Assembly (NCBI GenBank): GCA_947581885.1
Contig: CANPWF010000064.1
Coordinates: 1 to 8,637 of the forward strand
DNA from: an uncultured Clostridia bacterium
GTDB lineage: Bacteria; Bacillota; Clostridia; Christensenellales; Borkfalkiaceae
Direction: 5' to 3'
DNA: 8,637 nucleotides
A model generated the notes under the pieces. It did no database searches. It had not been told where the DNA came from and saw nothing but the letters and a program-made list of their open reading frames with translations. Made by a program: the position numbers and the translations under genes. The stretch's first letter is position 1, and every line of letters begins with the position of its first letter. Below, one piece after another: positions 1 through 6,735 of the stretch.

Positions 1-201
1 CTGAGCGGCGAGCTCGGCGTGAACTTCGGGCACATGGGCGGCGACGGAAGGCTCGTCGACGACTTCCTCAAAATGGTACAGGGCAAACAGCCCTCTCCCG
101 CCTATACGGCGATCGCGGATTCCGTCAACGGGCACCTCTGCGTGTACGCTGCCGACGAATCCCGCGAGACGCATACCGTTGTGAAAGTGGATAGCATCTG
201 A
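1..201 (+). CDS. Gfo/Idh/MocA-family oxidoreductase, C-terminal end (5' partial)
   Basis: Only the last 66 residues are in the window; the reading frame is open from base 1 and ends at a TGA at 199-201. The visible part has the typical C-terminal signature of Gfo/Idh/MocA NAD(P)-dependent sugar oxidoreductases: an HMGGDGRLVDDFL stretch (family form H-x-GGD-x-x-L-x-x-DF), then a 'DSVNGHLCVYAADESR' helix, then a short closing beta strand. These enzymes oxidise or reduce hydroxyl groups of sugars, inositols and related compounds in the cytoplasm. The NAD-binding Rossmann domain and catalytic residues lie outside the window, so the substrate cannot be assigned. The stop codon shares one base with the ATG of the next gene (TGATG), pointing to one operon with the alpha-galactosidase. 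The family call is good; the specificity is unknown. Confidence 0.8.
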   Translation: MSGELGVNFGHMGGDGRLVDDFLKMVQGKQPSPAYTAIADSVNGHLCVYAADESRETHTVVKVDSI

Positions 202-2141
202 TGAATTTCAAAAAGTACGGTTCCACCCACAGGTCCATGTTTCATGGGCTTGCGGGTGGAGTTGCTTTTCAAACTTCTTACTTTGCGAGCGGGGAGCTCT
301 TGTGCTTCTGTCATCTCGAAAAAACGGCACATGGCGTCGTTTTTCGCCGCACGGTGAAGAATAACTCCAAGGAAGAAGTGCTCTTAAAAGAGCTCCTTTT
401 AACGGTGGGTGATATCTCCTTCGGGGAGAATGCGGAGCCCGCCGAGGATTACTACTACACCAACGAGAATGCGAGGCTCTTTTGCACGCTCACCCTTCCC
501 GTGGACTTCGACAGGGCTTTCCCCGAAAACCCCGCAAACGCCGTCTTTCCAATCGCCACAAGCAGAAAGTGGACGGATGTCGATATCCTTTCGGACAGGA
601 TCTGTTCTTGCCCGTATCAGCAGTTCCCCGCCATCCTCTTTTCCAACTATAAAACGAAGAGGGGGTTGATCTTCGGAAGCCTTTCGCAGGATATCTTTTT
701 TCACAACTACCGCGCAAGGCACGTCGGGGGGGGACTCGTCGTCGAGGTGTATTCTTCCTTCAACGGGATCGATGCCCGCGTCCTTTCCCCGAGCGAGGAA
801 CTTTCCGATGAGCTCTTTCTCGGGGAGACCGACCGCGCGGACGACATCAACGATATCTTTTCCCCTTATGCGGAAGAACTTCGCCTGCGGATCAAAGGGG
901 CGGGCGGGGGCAACGTCAACCGCCACACGCTGATTTGGGACAGCTGGAACGACGGCATCTACCGCGATGTCTCCGAAGAGATGCTGCTCGAAGAGGCGAG
1001 GGCGGTGAAGAGGCTCTTCCCGAGCGTCGAATGGTTCCAACTCGACGACGGCTATTCCGCCAATGCGGAGAAGAACGTCGACCTCTTCGCACACGGTTTG
1101 GGCGTTCCGTACGACAAAGAGGGGATCGATAAAGAGAAGTTCCCCAATGGCCTCAAACATTACGCCGACGAAGTGAAAAAAATCGGGCTTCGCCCTGCCA
1201 TTTGGGTAGGGGGCTTGTGCCCCGCGAACTCTTTGATCTTCCGCGAAAAGCCGCAGTGGTTCCTCGATTTGAGCTATCGCATCAAGGATACATCCCCCCT
1301 CGATCCGAGCGTGAAAGAGGCACGGGAGTATATGCTGCATGCGTTCGATACCTTCATCAAGGAATACGGCTTCGAGGGCATCAAGCTCGATTTTTGGACG
1401 TACGCGTTCGAGGATAAGCACGACCTTCTCCGCGAAAAGCACAAGTCGGCGCACGAGTGGAGGGAGTGGTTCATGAAAGCCCTCCGCGAGAGATTGGGAG
1501 AAAACGGGTTCGTCACCACGGGTTGCGATATTTCGATGGGCAACCCCTTCGTCGGAAGATATTTCAACAACTACCGCTACGGGCTCGATGTCGGTTCGGG
1601 CAAGTGGGAGAACGTGAAAACGGTGATGTTCTGGACGGTCGCCATGCTCTCCACGCACACGGGGGATCTCTTCATCCCCAACAGCGATTCGATCGGCATG
1701 CTGCACGGACTTTCGGACGAGGATTTCGATTTTTGGGTGAACTTCCAGATCATCACCCGCACCCTCGTCGAGATTTCGGGGAGATTTTCCCGCGTGGACG
1801 AAAACGACCGCCGCCTTGCCCGCCTTCGCGTCGCGACGAAATACTTAAATTGCGGCGAGGATGTGTTCTTCGCGCAGTACGATTATCGGAAAAACGGCGA
1901 ACAGCTTCCCCGAATCGTTTGGATCAATTCCGCCTTCGACGCGCCCGACCGAACGTTTAAGACGGTAGCACTCTTCAACGCCGACGAAGAACCCAAAGAG
2001 ATCTCCTTTGAAAACAGAGAAATAGGGCTTTTCGGCGAACACGAATACGAGGACGTTTGGACGGGGGAAAGGTGGACGGCAAGATCTCTCCGCGTTCAAC
2101 TTCCCCGCCACGGCAGCAGACTTTTCAAGGTAAAAAGATGA
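201..2141 (+). CDS. GH36-type alpha-galactosidase (melibiase-like)
   Basis: A 646-residue protein of clan GH-D, most like GH36 retaining alpha-galactosidases, which release terminal alpha-galactose from oligosaccharides such as melibiose or raffinose. The N-terminal part (about 1-230) is a beta-sandwich. The TIM barrel begins around residue 243 with WDSWN (246-250) and LDDGYS (281-286, matching the family DDGW/Y). GIKLDFW places the likely nucleophile at Asp397. A Cys-containing segment ending in NYRYGLDVG gives the likely acid/base Asp463, 66 residues downstream, a spacing expected for GH36. Residues from about 575 form a C-terminal beta domain. No signal peptide is visible, so it is probably cytoplasmic and acts on imported sugars. 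The ATG overlaps the previous stop by 1 nt and there is no strong SD, so it is probably translated by coupling. It overlaps the next gene by 4 nt (ATGA). Exact specificity (alpha-galactoside, alpha-GalNAc or other) is not proven. Confidence 0.88.
   Translation: MNFKKYGSTHRSMFHGLAGGVAFQTSYFASGELLCFCHLEKTAHGVVFRRTVKNNSKEEVLLKELLLTVGDISFGENAEPAEDYYYTNENARLFCTLTLPVDFDRAFPENPANAVFPIATSRKWTDVDILSDRICSCPYQQFPAILFSNYKTKRGLIFGSLSQDIFFHNYRARHVGGGLVVEVYSSFNGIDARVLSPSEELSDELFLGETDRADDINDIFSPYAEELRLRIKGAGGGNVNRHTLIWDSWNDGIYRDVSEEMLLEEARAVKRLFPSVEWFQLDDGYSANAEKNVDLFAHGLGVPYDKEGIDKEKFPNGLKHYADEVKKIGLRPAIWVGGLCPANSLIFREKPQWFLDLSYRIKDTSPLDPSVKEAREYMLHAFDTFIKEYGFEGIKLDFWTYAFEDKHDLLREKHKSAHEWREWFMKALRERLGENGFVTTGCDISMGNPFVGRYFNNYRYGLDVGSGKWENVKTVMFWTVAMLSTHTGDLFIPNSDSIGMLHGLSDEDFDFWVNFQIITRTLVEISGRFSRVDENDRRLARLRVATKYLNCGEDVFFAQYDYRKNGEQLPRIVWINSAFDAPDRTFKTVALFNADEEPKEISFENREIGLFGEHEYEDVWTGERWTARSLRVQLPRHGSRLFKVKR
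726..733 (+). repeat. G8 homopolymer inside the GH36 gene
   Basis: Eight consecutive G residues encode Gly176-Gly177-Gly178 of the alpha-galactosidase. The reading frame is intact as written. A one-base slip here would truncate the enzyme before its catalytic barrel. It may be a chance product of a GC-rich coding stretch. Confidence 0.6.
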
Positions 2142-4255
2142 GAACAAAAAACGACATGACGTTGTTCGGATGGGAGAAGGTCATCCTTCGGAATTATGCC
2201 CTCGTTCCGAGCGAGAAGATCGCGAAAGCCATTCATACGACCCCCGAGGAGGTCGAATGCTTCGCCGCAAAGATCGGGCTGGATCGCTACAAATTCGATC
2301 CCATATGGCGGGAAAAGGGCTTTGTAACCATCATCCGCAACAATTGGGACATCCTCCCGAACGATTCGATTGCCGACTCTCTCGACTATTCGCGGGAAGA
2401 GTTCGAAACGCTTTTGAAGGAGTACGATTTCCTCGATGTGAAGCTCGGCGCAAAGCCTGCATTCGACCCGCCCGTCTACAACGACCCGCCCGCCGATCAT
2501 AAAAAATTGCAAAAGCTCAAAGAGCTCATCGAAGATACGTATACCCCGCGCACCGTAAAGCCCTTCGATTTTTATCGCGGGGAAGTTGTTCGGTGTGAGG
2601 AGACGGATTTCGCCATCGGGGATCGCTTCGTCTCCGCCTATTCGGCGCGGTACACGGGGGCACTGCTCGACGACGAGCTCATGGACTATTCGGAAGAATA
2701 CCTTCGCCGCCTGTCGGATACGGGTGTCAACGGCATTTGGCTATCCGAGACCCTTCGCGCCCTCGCGCCCTTCCCCTTTGACGAGAGCTATTCGCCCGAC
2801 TTTTCTGTTCGTATCCGCAATTTGAAGAAACTCGTCGAGCGGTGCAAATCTTTCGGCATCGGCATCTATCTCTACCTCAACGAACCGCGCAGCCTGCCTT
2901 CTTCTTTCTTCGAAAAATATCCCGCGCTCCGCGGACACAAGGTGGGGGAGAACGAGTACTGCCTGTGTACTTCGAACAGGGAAGTTCAACAATATCTCTA
3001 TGACGCTGTGAAGTTCGTCGTCTCGTCCGTGCCCGACCTGAAAGGGATCTTCACCATCACCATGAGCGAGAACCCGACGCACTGCTACTATGCAAACGGC
3101 AAAGCGACGGACTGCCCCGTCTGCTCCAAACGGAAGGCGTACGAGGTCGTGGCGGAGCTCAACAATCTCCTTTGCCGCGCCGTGAAGGCGGGAAGCAAAA
3201 CGACTGAGTACATCGCCAACATCTGGGGCTGGGCGGAATACATGGGCTGGGAGAAGGGTGACGAATGCAATGGTATCGAACTCCTCGACCCCGAAGTCGA
3301 CGTAATGTGCGTGAGCGAATTCGACAAACTGTTCACCCGCGGGGGCGTTTCTTCCAACATCATCGATTATTCCATTTCGGTCATCGGACCCGGGGAATAC
3401 GCCGAACGGTGCCTTCAATATGCAAAAGAGAGGGGACACAACGTTTGGGCGAAGATTCAAGTCAATAACAGTTGGGAGCTCTCCGCCGTGCCCTATCTCC
3501 CCGTATTCGACATGATGACCGATCATATCGAGAATTTGAAAAAGCTCGGCGTAAAGGGACTGATGATGGGTTGGAGCCTCGGCGGATACCCGGGCGGCGG
3601 CTTGGCGGCGTGCTCCATGGCGTGCGGGAAGGGGAAGTTTTCCCTTGCTTCCTATGTGAAAAAGGTATACGGCGAGGACGCGGAAAAGGTTTTAGCGGCG
3701 ATGCGCTGTTTCCGCGAAGGATTCGAGGAATATCCGTTTTCGCTCAGCAGTCTTTACAACGGTGCGCAGACGCTCGGGCCCGCCAACCTTTGGTCGCTTT
3801 ATGCGGATGGGAGAAAGTCCACGATGGTGTGCTTCTCCTTCGATGACGACGAGGTTTGGGCTTCGCCGTACGGGCTCGGAACGTATACCCGTCAATACGG
3901 GAAATTGTGTGAAAAATGGCACATGGGGTTGGAAATTTTAAGTTCAGTTCACGGGAATGCCCTCGTCGAAGAGCTGAAAATCGTAGCGGGAGCCGCCTAT
4001 GCACACTTCTTCTCCGCCTTCAAACATGCCGAGTTCGTCGCCCTCAAAAAGGATTTGATCGGCAACAAAGAGGGGATCGAAAAGGTCCTTCATGAGGAAT
4101 ACGAAAATACGAAAACGCTCATTGCCCTTTCGGCGCAGGATGCCCGCATCGGCTTCGAGATCACCAACCATTATAACTATACGCAGGTGACGCTCATCGA
4201 AAAACTTTGGAATCTTCAAAGCATGCTCTTTGAATTGAAAGCCCTGCGGGGATGA
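2138..4255 (+). CDS. Glycoside-hydrolase-like TIM-barrel protein with N-terminal tandem helical repeats
   Basis: A 705-residue protein of no named family that I can fix. The start is the ATG at 2138, whose ATGA overlaps the previous stop; the frame stays open upstream, but an earlier start would lie inside the GH36 gene. Residues about 11-48 and 58-104 are two imperfect repeats (ILRNYALVPSEKIAKAI and IIRNNWDILPNDSIADSL are equivalent) predicted to be small three-helix units like HTH/Myb folds. Residues about 140-500 look like a (beta/alpha)8 barrel, with VNGIWLS, GIGIYLYLNEP (Glu249), ITMSENPTHCY (Glu311), a DCPVC pair (Cys326/Cys329) and NNSWE (Glu447). The barrel is reminiscent of GH20-like hexosaminidases, with Glu311 the best catalytic candidate. 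The C-terminal part is helical. No signal peptide is seen, so it is probably cytoplasmic. Coupling to the GH36 gene suggests work on the same oligosaccharide. The reaction is unknown. Confidence 0.8.
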   Translation: MRTKNDMTLFGWEKVILRNYALVPSEKIAKAIHTTPEEVECFAAKIGLDRYKFDPIWREKGFVTIIRNNWDILPNDSIADSLDYSREEFETLLKEYDFLDVKLGAKPAFDPPVYNDPPADHKKLQKLKELIEDTYTPRTVKPFDFYRGEVVRCEETDFAIGDRFVSAYSARYTGALLDDELMDYSEEYLRRLSDTGVNGIWLSETLRALAPFPFDESYSPDFSVRIRNLKKLVERCKSFGIGIYLYLNEPRSLPSSFFEKYPALRGHKVGENEYCLCTSNREVQQYLYDAVKFVVSSVPDLKGIFTITMSENPTHCYYANGKATDCPVCSKRKAYEVVAELNNLLCRAVKAGSKTTEYIANIWGWAEYMGWEKGDECNGIELLDPEVDVMCVSEFDKLFTRGGVSSNIIDYSISVIGPGEYAERCLQYAKERGHNVWAKIQVNNSWELSAVPYLPVFDMMTDHIENLKKLGVKGLMMGWSLGGYPGGGLAACSMACGKGKFSLASYVKKVYGEDAEKVLAAMRCFREGFEEYPFSLSSLYNGAQTLGPANLWSLYADGRKSTMVCFSFDDDEVWASPYGLGTYTRQYGKLCEKWHMGLEILSSVHGNALVEELKIVAGAAYAHFFSAFKHAEFVALKKDLIGNKEGIEKVLHEEYENTKTLIALSAQDARIGFEITNHYNYTQVTLIEKLWNLQSMLFELKALRG

Positions 4256-4272
4256 GAAAAAAGGCGGGAAAC

Positions 4273-4304
4273 GGGAAGCCCCGAGCCGTCGCTCGGGGCT
4301 TCCC
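4273..4304. terminator. Bidirectional hairpin terminator between converging operons
   Basis: A perfect 14-bp GC-rich stem with a 4-nt CGTC loop lies 17 nt after the stop of the TIM-barrel gene and 11 nt from the stop of the converging creatininase gene. The flanks are A/T-rich, but neither strand has an uninterrupted T run directly at the stem, so efficiency is uncertain. Its position between two converging stop codons favours a shared terminator. Confidence 0.8.
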
Positions 4305-4315
4305 TTATCAAAAAA

Positions 4316-5050
4316 TTATTTGATCGTCTTATCCAAGTATTCGAGGGAGAGGGTTGCCATCTTTTCGCCGAGGGCTCTGTTGGCCTTTCTCGCGCTCTCG
4401 GTGAACCAATGCTTCTTCTCGTCGATACGGTTTAAGTCCACGCAGTCGGGATAAAGTGCCATAAGAAGGGAACTTTCGAACTCGCCCGCATGGTCGTATC
4501 CCGTCGCGTTCTGCACTTCCTTGCTCATCGTCGGGATCACTTTGATCCATGAGAAGGGATCGTCCGTGCCGCCCAAGTTCTCGTAGTAATCGGAGTAATT
4601 TTCGCTGCCCCACCAGCCTTCTCCCATGGTCTCTTCGAGGAATTCCATCGTCGCCCGTTTGGCTGCCAAGCGATAGCAGAGGGTCATCGGCATCTCGTTT
4701 TCCTGTTCGAATTGATGGTGAATGACGACGTAGATATTCCGATACCCCGCATACAAAAAGCTTTTGAAAACGTAGTAGACGTAATCCTCGAAGGCGCGTT
4801 CGGGAACATGCACGGTGCCGCTCTTTCTCCCGCCGACGGCATAGCTTGCGGGGGAATAGTGGATGCTCGGAGCCACCATGATCTCCTTCTTTTCGGCGAG
4901 GCGGGCAAGGAGCCCTTCGACGATGAGCGTATCGCACCCGAACGCGCAGTGCGGACCGTGGTATTCGACGGTCCCGCCCGCGAGGACGAGGGGGATATTC
5001 TTCTTTTGGACTTTCTCCGCTTCACGCGGGAAGGATGATGCAAGGAACAT
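4316..5050 (-). CDS. Creatininase-family amidohydrolase
   Basis: A 244-residue protein of the creatininase family (PF02633-type), whose members use two metal ions to hydrolyse cyclic amides, formamides or related bonds, including creatininase, FAPy deformylase and mycofactocin MftE. The N-terminal metal-site motif is clear: GGTVEYHGPHCAFGCDT gives candidate ligands Glu29, His31 and Asp40. The second hallmark, HAGEFESS, is at 187-194 (family form HAGExETS). The usual central NGHGGN motif is replaced by IHHQFEQEN (His111, His112, Glu115), closer in kind to the His/Glu-bearing version in true creatininase. An aromatic insert with GWWGSENYSDYYENLGG (about 145-161) may line the substrate pocket. 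The ATG at 5050 is chosen because a perfect AAGGAGG lies just upstream; a TTG at 5071 in the same frame lacks this and would overlap the previous gene. It is last in a three-gene operon. The substrate is unknown. Confidence 0.88.
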   Translation of the reverse strand: MFLASSFPREAEKVQKKNIPLVLAGGTVEYHGPHCAFGCDTLIVEGLLARLAEKKEIMVAPSIHYSPASYAVGGRKSGTVHVPERAFEDYVYYVFKSFLYAGYRNIYVVIHHQFEQENEMPMTLCYRLAAKRATMEFLEETMGEGWWGSENYSDYYENLGGTDDPFSWIKVIPTMSKEVQNATGYDHAGEFESSLLMALYPDCVDLNRIDEKKHWFTESARKANRALGEKMATLSLEYLDKTIK

Positions 5051-5054
5051 GATT

Positions 5055-5062
5055 CCCTCCTT
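5055..5062 (-). promoter_or_regulatory. Shine-Dalgarno AAGGAGGG fused to the upstream stop codon
   Basis: On the minus strand the TAA stop of the ASRT-like gene (5063-5061) runs directly into AAGGAGGG, followed 4 nt later by the ATG of the creatininase gene at 5050. A terminating ribosome would sit on the next ribosome binding site, indicating translational coupling. This site also settles the start of the creatininase gene. Confidence 0.85.
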
Positions 5063-5423
5063 AAAAGGCAAGCGTCGTATAGTAGGCGAGATTGGTCTGC
5101 CGATTGTCGAGCCGACCGTATTGCACGACGATGGGCACGTCGGACGAAAGTTTCATCGCATATTGCGTTTCGAGGGGCACTTCAAAGCCGCACATGTCCC
5201 CGATGTCGTTCATGCGGAAGCACTTCACCCGTTGCGGTTCTACCCGCCAATTGATGCCGTGATGGCAATTTTTATCGGCGAAAAACAGCTTTACGGCGAT
5301 GTTCGCGGGCCTATCGGAGTCGTTTACGACGATCACGCTCTCGTGCCCTTTCAGCTTTCCGTCCCCCGCGGGCGGGAGCTCGCAATCGGGGATCACCCAA
5401 TATTTTTTCCCAATGGGACGCAT
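5061..5423 (-). CDS. Stand-alone ASRT-like protein (sensory rhodopsin transducer family)
   Basis: A 120-residue protein that matches the Anabaena sensory rhodopsin transducer family (PF07100-type) over its whole length. Family hallmarks in order: KKYWVIPDCELPP at the N-terminus (family W-x-I-x-D/E-G-x-x-P), GHESVIVVNDSD (family sHE-x-x-x-x-LN), NIAVKLFFADK, the VEPQRVKCFRMNDIGD turn, and SSDVPIVVQYGRLDNRQ (family Sd-x-PIVVQ-x-x-RLD-x-RQ) near the C-terminus. The cyanobacterial protein binds a membrane rhodopsin, but most homologues have none and have been proposed, from gene neighbourhoods, to bind small molecules such as sugars. No rhodopsin, signal peptide or membrane segment is visible here. 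It sits between the M24 gene (8-nt gap) and the creatininase gene (10-nt gap). Its SD, GAGGTG at 5433-5428, overlaps the preceding TGA. It is likely a ligand-binding or substrate-handling partner of the two flanking enzymes (inference). Confidence 0.87.
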   Translation of the reverse strand: MRPIGKKYWVIPDCELPPAGDGKLKGHESVIVVNDSDRPANIAVKLFFADKNCHHGINWRVEPQRVKCFRMNDIGDMCGFEVPLETQYAMKLSSDVPIVVQYGRLDNRQTNLAYYTTLAF

Positions 5424-5431
5424 GTTTCACC

Positions 5432-6607
5432 TCAACGTCCGAGTTCGATCAATCCTTTCTTGTCGAGATAATCGGTAAAGGATTCTACGCCGCCCTTCTT
5501 GATGGCGATGCCCTTCTCCCAGCGGCAGCCGAACGTCGACCCCGAAATGAACGTATCGATCTGGAAGGTCATATTCTCTTCGAGGTCGTACTCCGAGATC
5601 GTCTCCATCCAAGGGGCTTCGACTTCGATCATGCCCGTGCCGTGGCAGGGGCCGTAGACGTAATTCTGCTTGTAGCCCGCCTCGACGAACTTTTTGTAGA
5701 ACTCTTTGGCGACGGAATCGGCACGAATGCCTGCTTTGAGTTTTTCCGTCGTCCAATCGTGCATCTTCTTGCAGAACGTGACGAGCTCTCTCTTTTCGCC
5801 CTCGAATTTCCCCATCGCCACGGGGATGCCGATTGCGGGGGAGTAGCCGTCCACCTTCGCCGAGAGGTTGAGCTGGACGATATCGTTTTTGCCGATCGTC
5901 TTATACGTCGGACGGCTGATGGCATGGCGGGTGCTCGATTCGCTGAAAACGTACATGGGGAGCCCTTCGTACTCCGCGCCGTTTTCGTAGATGACGCGCT
6001 GGGCAACGCCCACCATTTGCAACTCGGTAACGCCGGGGTGCAACGCCTTGATGACCTCGTCCGTCGCAAGTTCGATGATGCGGAAGCCCTCGCGGATGCA
6101 GGCGAGTTCGTTCTCGCTCTTGATACTGCGGAGTGCGACCATGATGTCGTTGCACTTCACGATCTCCGCCTTGGGGAACGCCTCTTTGAGCCCGTCCAGC
6201 ACGGGAAGGGTGCATTCGACGTAGCTCCCGAGCCCGATGCGCACGTTCTCGCCCGTTACGCCCACATAGCGGAATACGTCGCGGAAGGTGTCGGGCACGA
6301 GTTCGGGATAGGAAGGATCGGCGGATTCGCGGAATTCCTTCAAGACGAACACCTTGTCGAGCCTCCCGAAGTCCTTGGCGAAGATCGCCGATTCGGGACC
6401 TGCGATGAGAGCGGCTTTGCCGTTCGCGCCGATCACAACGCCCGCCCGCTCGAACAGCGGCCAGAACCCCGAGAAATACCGCGCGTTCGCATAGTCGCTC
6501 TCGGTGGAGACGACGAGCATCGCGTCTAACCCGCGCTGTTTTACAAGTTCCGCGGCACGTGCGATCCTCTCATGATATTCGTGATCGGGGATACAAACTC
6601 GATTCAT
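5432..6607 (-). CDS. M24 'pita-bread' family protein, creatinase-like, metal site degraded
   Basis: A 391-residue protein with the two-domain layout of Xaa-Pro aminopeptidase/creatinase: a creatinase-type N-terminal domain (about 10-160) and an M24 catalytic domain (about 165-380). In M24 peptidases two Asp, one His and two Glu bind metals. Here the equivalent positions read Asn247 (in VQLNLS), Ala258 (in GYSPAIG, the expected 11 residues later), His322 (in CHGTGM), Asp351 (in QIDTF) and Glu364 (in CRWEKG), so three of five are changed. His228 (in TRHAIS) could be a catalytic base, as in metal-free creatinase. A classic aminopeptidase is unlikely; hydrolysis of a C-N bond in a small amide or guanidino compound, or a non-catalytic role, is possible. 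It is first in the operon with the ASRT-like and creatininase-family genes. The ATG at 6607 has AAGGAG 8 nt upstream; the ATG at 6613 is only 2 nt away and is less likely. Confidence 0.85.
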   Translation of the reverse strand: MNRVCIPDHEYHERIARAAELVKQRGLDAMLVVSTESDYANARYFSGFWPLFERAGVVIGANGKAALIAGPESAIFAKDFGRLDKVFVLKEFRESADPSYPELVPDTFRDVFRYVGVTGENVRIGLGSYVECTLPVLDGLKEAFPKAEIVKCNDIMVALRSIKSENELACIREGFRIIELATDEVIKALHPGVTELQMVGVAQRVIYENGAEYEGLPMYVFSESSTRHAISRPTYKTIGKNDIVQLNLSAKVDGYSPAIGIPVAMGKFEGEKRELVTFCKKMHDWTTEKLKAGIRADSVAKEFYKKFVEAGYKQNYVYGPCHGTGMIEVEAPWMETISEYDLEENMTFQIDTFISGSTFGCRWEKGIAIKKGGVESFTDYLDKKGLIELGR

Positions 6608-6615
6608 TTTCATGG

Positions 6616-6621
6616 CTCCTT
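6616..6621 (-). promoter_or_regulatory. Ribosome binding site AAGGAG of the M24 gene
   Basis: AAGGAG on the minus strand lies 2 nt from one in-frame ATG (6613) and 8 nt from a second (6607). The second spacing is normal for initiation, so the gene most likely starts at 6607. Confidence 0.75.
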
Positions 6622-6636
6622 GTCATGTTTTAACAC

Positions 6637-6665
6637 ATTATACACCAAAAACACCATGAATGAAT
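6637..6665 (-). promoter_or_regulatory. Promoter of the M24/ASRT/creatininase operon
   Basis: A perfect TATAAT lies on the minus strand at 6642-6637, giving an expected transcript start near 6630 and a leader of about 23 nt that contains the SD. With 16-18 nt spacing, the -35 region offers only weak matches such as TTCATT or ATTCAT. A strong -10 with a poor -35 suits an activator-dependent promoter, and the divergent AraC regulator is the obvious candidate. Confidence 0.65.
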
Positions 6666-6709
6666 AGTAAATGTGTAAATATTTTTTGACTTATCGTGAA
6701 TAGGTATTG
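6661..6709 (+). repeat. 13-bp imperfect direct repeat in the divergent promoter region (possible AraC operator)
   Basis: TGAATAGTAAATG at 6661-6673 recurs as TGAATAGGTATTG at 6697-6709, with 10 of 13 bases the same and the first seven identical; the copies are 36 nt apart. One copy overlaps the -35 region of the minus-strand operon and the other runs into the TTGACA of the araC-type gene. AraC proteins often bind paired direct half-sites, so this is a candidate operator. The region is AT-rich, so chance similarity is possible. Confidence 0.4.
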
Positions 6710-6735
6710 ACAGCTCCCCGCAAAAGTGGTAATAT
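6707..6735 (+). promoter_or_regulatory. Consensus sigma-70/sigma-A promoter of the AraC-type gene
   Basis: TTGACA (6707-6712) and TAATAT (6730-6735) are separated by exactly 17 nt. The expected transcript start is 6742-6743, which coincides with the A of the ATG at 6743, so the mRNA would have essentially no leader. Confidence 0.8.

Noticed and set aside
399..1706. Long open frame (435 codons) on the minus strand opposite the GH36 gene.
   Set aside because: Its translation has no recognisable domain and mirrors the codon bias of the GH36 gene, which has clear catalytic motifs. It is an antisense shadow in GC-rich DNA.
2741..3526. 261-codon open frame on the minus strand inside the TIM-barrel gene.
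   Set aside because: No domain, no SD, and fully covered by a well-supported gene in the other direction.
5051..5071. Upstream TTG start for the creatininase gene.
   Set aside because: It would overlap the preceding gene and place the perfect AAGGAGG inside the coding sequence; the ATG at 5050 is correctly spaced from that SD.
5061..5423. Light-sensing signalling through the ASRT homologue.
   Set aside because: No rhodopsin gene or retinal pathway is present in the window, and the gene is embedded in an enzyme operon.
5642..6529. 295-codon open frame on the plus strand opposite the M24 gene.
   Set aside because: Low-complexity, acid- and Arg-rich translation without family features; the minus-strand M24 protein explains the region.
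4316..6607. A genuine creatinine degradation pathway.
   Set aside because: The families fit loosely, but the active-site motifs differ from those of the characterised enzymes, there is no sarcosine oxidase or creatinine transporter in view, and an ASRT-like protein is not part of that pathway. Kept only as an analogy.
6621..6660. Partial inverted repeat (TGTTTT and AAAACA) around the -10 of the minus-strand operon.
   Set aside because: Only the outer six bases match and the region is AT-rich; not distinguishable from chance.
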